A DNA stretch of 14,171 nt from CAZVBV01 sp964578905 (GTDB taxonomy: Bacteria; Patescibacteriota; Gracilibacteria; UBA4473). The stretch lies in NCBI GenBank assembly GCA_964578905.1, contig CAZOER010000025.1:1-14171 (forward strand), in the 5' to 3' direction. Position numbers and translations under genes: made by a program. Numbering within the stretch: the stretch's first letter is position 1; each line of letters begins with the position of its first letter. A model generated the notes under the pieces. The model was given only the letters and a program-made list of their open reading frames with translations. It did no database searches and had not been told where the DNA came from. Positions 13,405 to 14,171 of the stretch are shown in pieces.

Positions 13405-13598
13405 AAGGTTCATGATATTAACAAAGCTATTGATTCGAGTGTCGAGCTCAGAAATAAAAAGACCTTATTGAGCAGTTTATCGAGTCTCTTGAAATATCAT
13501 CAGTAGTAGATGATGATTGGATTCAGTTTATAGAAAGGAAGAAAGTCGAGGAATTAGACAAAATAATTGCAAAAGAAAATCCTCTCAACTTATCTTGA
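13405..13598 (+). pseudogene. Frameshifted C-terminal remnant of a type I restriction subunit R (HsdR)
   Basis: Reading from 13405 gives KVHDINKAIDSSVELRNKK. After a one-base loss near 13470 the next frame gives EQFIESLEISSVVDDDWIQF and then IERKKVEELDKIIAKE, ending at TGA (13596-13598). The combined text matches the C-terminal helical region of HsdR proteins (LRNKK.LIEQFIESL...VD.DW..F.E.....ELD.II..E). No helicase or nuclease part and no hsdM or hsdS are in the window, so this is a leftover of a lost restriction locus. Confidence 0.75.
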
Positions 13599-13792
13599 AC
13601 CTAATTTAATAAAAAAATCAGAGTTATTTCACAGCTAAAATACGCTTTTTATATCGCCTTTTATGTTTTTGAATTTAACTGAAATATTAAAATTCTGTTT
13701 TGGCAAGAAAATATTTCGTGTACTTATAATTTTGTGCTATACAAACTAACCCTATTTTTAAACTGGGGTGTATTCTGATTCATCAGTAGTCG
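13599..13792. other. AT-rich intergenic stretch, nothing convincing
   Basis: No open frame of note, no recognisable gene remnant and no clear repeat. A TATAAT and a TATACA are present around 13727-13743 but lack a good -35 or a downstream gene. Confidence 0.5.
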
Positions 13793-13811
13793 TGGAGCGC
13801 CTGGCGGGAAT
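13793..13811 (-). repeat. Copy of the tRNA-Gly(TCC) 3' end
   Basis: TGGAGCGCCTGGCGGGAAT matches 13921-13939 of the tRNA-Gly(TCC) gene in 18 of 19 positions, same orientation, 128 bp downstream of the tRNA 3' end. It covers CCA, acceptor strand and part of the T-arm only. Confidence 0.85.
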
Positions 13812-13840
13812 ACTTCGTTATCTTCGCTTCGCTCGATATC

Positions 13841-13875
13841 GAACCCAGCGGGTTCAATTCCAACTCCTACGGAGT
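13841..13875. repeat. Two short palindromes, one T-arm-like
   Basis: GAACCC-AGC-GGGTTC (13841-13855) and ACTCC-TAC-GGAGT (13863-13875). The first is flanked so that both strands show a GGGTTC(G/A)A T-loop-like sequence, suggesting derivation from a tRNA T-arm. Style and position (between a tRNA 3' end and its copy) mirror the palindrome cluster at 100-219. Confidence 0.6.
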
Positions 13876-13881
13876 CACTGT

Positions 13882-13906
13882 AAAAACAAAAAAGCCCACA
13901 GGGGGC
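13882..13906 (-). terminator. Terminator of tRNA-Gly(TCC)
   Basis: On the minus strand, a short stem GCCC...GGGC (13906-13894) is followed by a T-rich tract TTTTTTGTTTTT (13893-13882). It lies 14 bp after the tRNA CCA. Confidence 0.65.
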
Positions 13907-13920
13907 ATTTCGGTTTTTAC

Positions 13921-13996
13921 TGGAGCGCGTGGCGGGAATCGAACCCGCGTCACCAGCTTGGAAGGCTGGGGTAATGAGCCGTTATACGACACGCGC
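13921..13996 (-). tRNA. tRNA-Gly(TCC), complete
   Basis: 76 nt including encoded CCA. The acceptor stem GCGCGTG/CACGCGC is perfect, the anticodon arm is CCAGC-CTTCCAA-GCTGG with anticodon TCC, and the T-arm is GCGGG-TTCGATT-CCCGC. The discriminator is T. Together with the GCC isoacceptor at the left edge this gives two glycine tRNAs in the window. Confidence 0.97.
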
Positions 13997-14016
13997 TTTT
14001 TTTGGAGAACGGAGAG

Positions 14017-14044
14017 ATTGTAGAAAAATACGCTTGTTGGTCAA
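14017..14044 (-). promoter_or_regulatory. Promoter of tRNA-Gly(TCC)
   Basis: On the minus strand, TTGACC (14044-14039), a 16-bp spacer, then TACAAT (14022-14017), 20 bp before the mature tRNA 5' end. Confidence 0.8.
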
Positions 14045-14078
14045 ATTTTTCTCAAAATATATTGCCTTTTTTTGAAAT

Positions 14079-14106
14079 CTGACTTAATATGATAACATCA
14101 TATTAT
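14079..14106 (+). promoter_or_regulatory. Promoter of the ribbon-helix-helix gene
   Basis: CTGACT (14079-14084), a 16-bp spacer, then TATTAT (14101-14106). The ATG at 14118 is 11 bp further on. An overlapping TATAAT (14104-14109), 8 bp before the ATG, is an alternative -10. Confidence 0.55.
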
Positions 14107-14117
14107 AATTTCATATA

Positions 14118-14171
14118 ATGAGTACACTCTCCGTTCCGCTTCCAGATGATATGCGTTCGAATATCAAAATG
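14118..14171 (+). CDS. Ribbon-helix-helix antitoxin-like protein, N-terminal 18 residues only
   Basis: The frame is open to the window edge. MSTLSVPLPDDMRSNIKM looks like the beta-strand plus first helix of a ribbon-helix-helix DNA-binding protein, as in RelB/ParD-type antitoxins (a short strand, then LP.DM/L). If so, a toxin gene should follow just beyond the window. The start is supported by the promoter spacing. No upstream gene on this strand could share the transcript. Confidence 0.6.
   Translation, partial: MSTLSVPLPDDMRSNIKM

Noticed and set aside
54..13921. The whole window as one genomic island between two tRNA-Gly genes
   Set aside because: It contains core genes (rpsU, prmC, rpmG), the two tRNA genes are different isoacceptors in opposite orientation, and no integrase is present.
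13768..13974. 68-aa frame ending in a tRNA-like translation (SAWRESNPRHQLGRLG)
   Set aside because: This is the well-known false translation of a tRNA gene read antisense. It overlaps tRNA-Gly(TCC).
1..14171. CRISPR array or cas genes
   Set aside because: No regularly spaced direct repeats and no cas-like proteins. The repeats present are palindromes and tRNA 3'-end copies.
1..14171. Alternative genetic code with UGA as glycine (code 25)
   Set aside because: UGA ends full-length genes where their families end (murF-like gene, first Cys-rich gene), and both glycine tRNAs seen have GCC and TCC anticodons, not TCA.

Overview
The window looks like a chromosome segment of a streamlined bacterium, probably a member of the Candidate Phyla Radiation (Patescibacteria). 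A Peregrinibacteria-like lineage is a guess. The supporting points are very tight gene packing, convergent genes that share stop-codon bases, little sign of Shine-Dalgarno sequences, a mid-to-low GC content, and divergent versions of bS21, bL33 and PrmC. UGA is used as a stop codon (for example at the end of the murF-like gene), so this is not a code-25 (Gracilibacteria-type) genome.

Layout. (a) 1-385: the 3' half of a tRNA-Gly(GCC), its terminator, three short perfect palindromes and two further copies of the tRNA 3' end. (b) 386-6300, mostly housekeeping: an unrecognised 292-aa protein, a shikimate kinase-PurN fusion on the minus strand, a secreted three-SLH-domain protein, rpsU (bS21) followed by prmC, and on the minus strand an AI-2E/PerM-family membrane protein and rpmG (bL33). 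(c) 6320-7448: a [2Fe-2S] ferredoxin gene transcribed divergently from two small Cys-rich genes that look like diverged paralogues. (d) 7453-11911: a compact four-gene minus-strand operon in the order alpha/beta hydrolase, membrane-anchored MurF-like ligase, DegT-type PLP enzyme, FemAB-type aminoacyl transferase. This is the best candidate for an undescribed system, possibly a membrane-associated cell-wall peptide modification pathway. (e) 11942-14171, an accessory region: a GNAT-like gene whose tail runs into an IS remnant, a bacteriohemerythrin, a 126-bp nested inverted repeat with attC-like layout, a frameshifted C-terminal piece of a type I restriction subunit (HsdR), a complete tRNA-Gly(TCC) with a copy of its own 3' end downstream, and the start of a ribbon-helix-helix antitoxin-like gene.

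A recurring regulatory signature runs through the window. Most visible promoters have TTGACN, exactly 16 bp, then a -10 that is often TACAAT rather than TATAAT. In most single genes the start codon lies only 7-11 bp after the -10 box, which predicts leaderless or nearly leaderless mRNAs.
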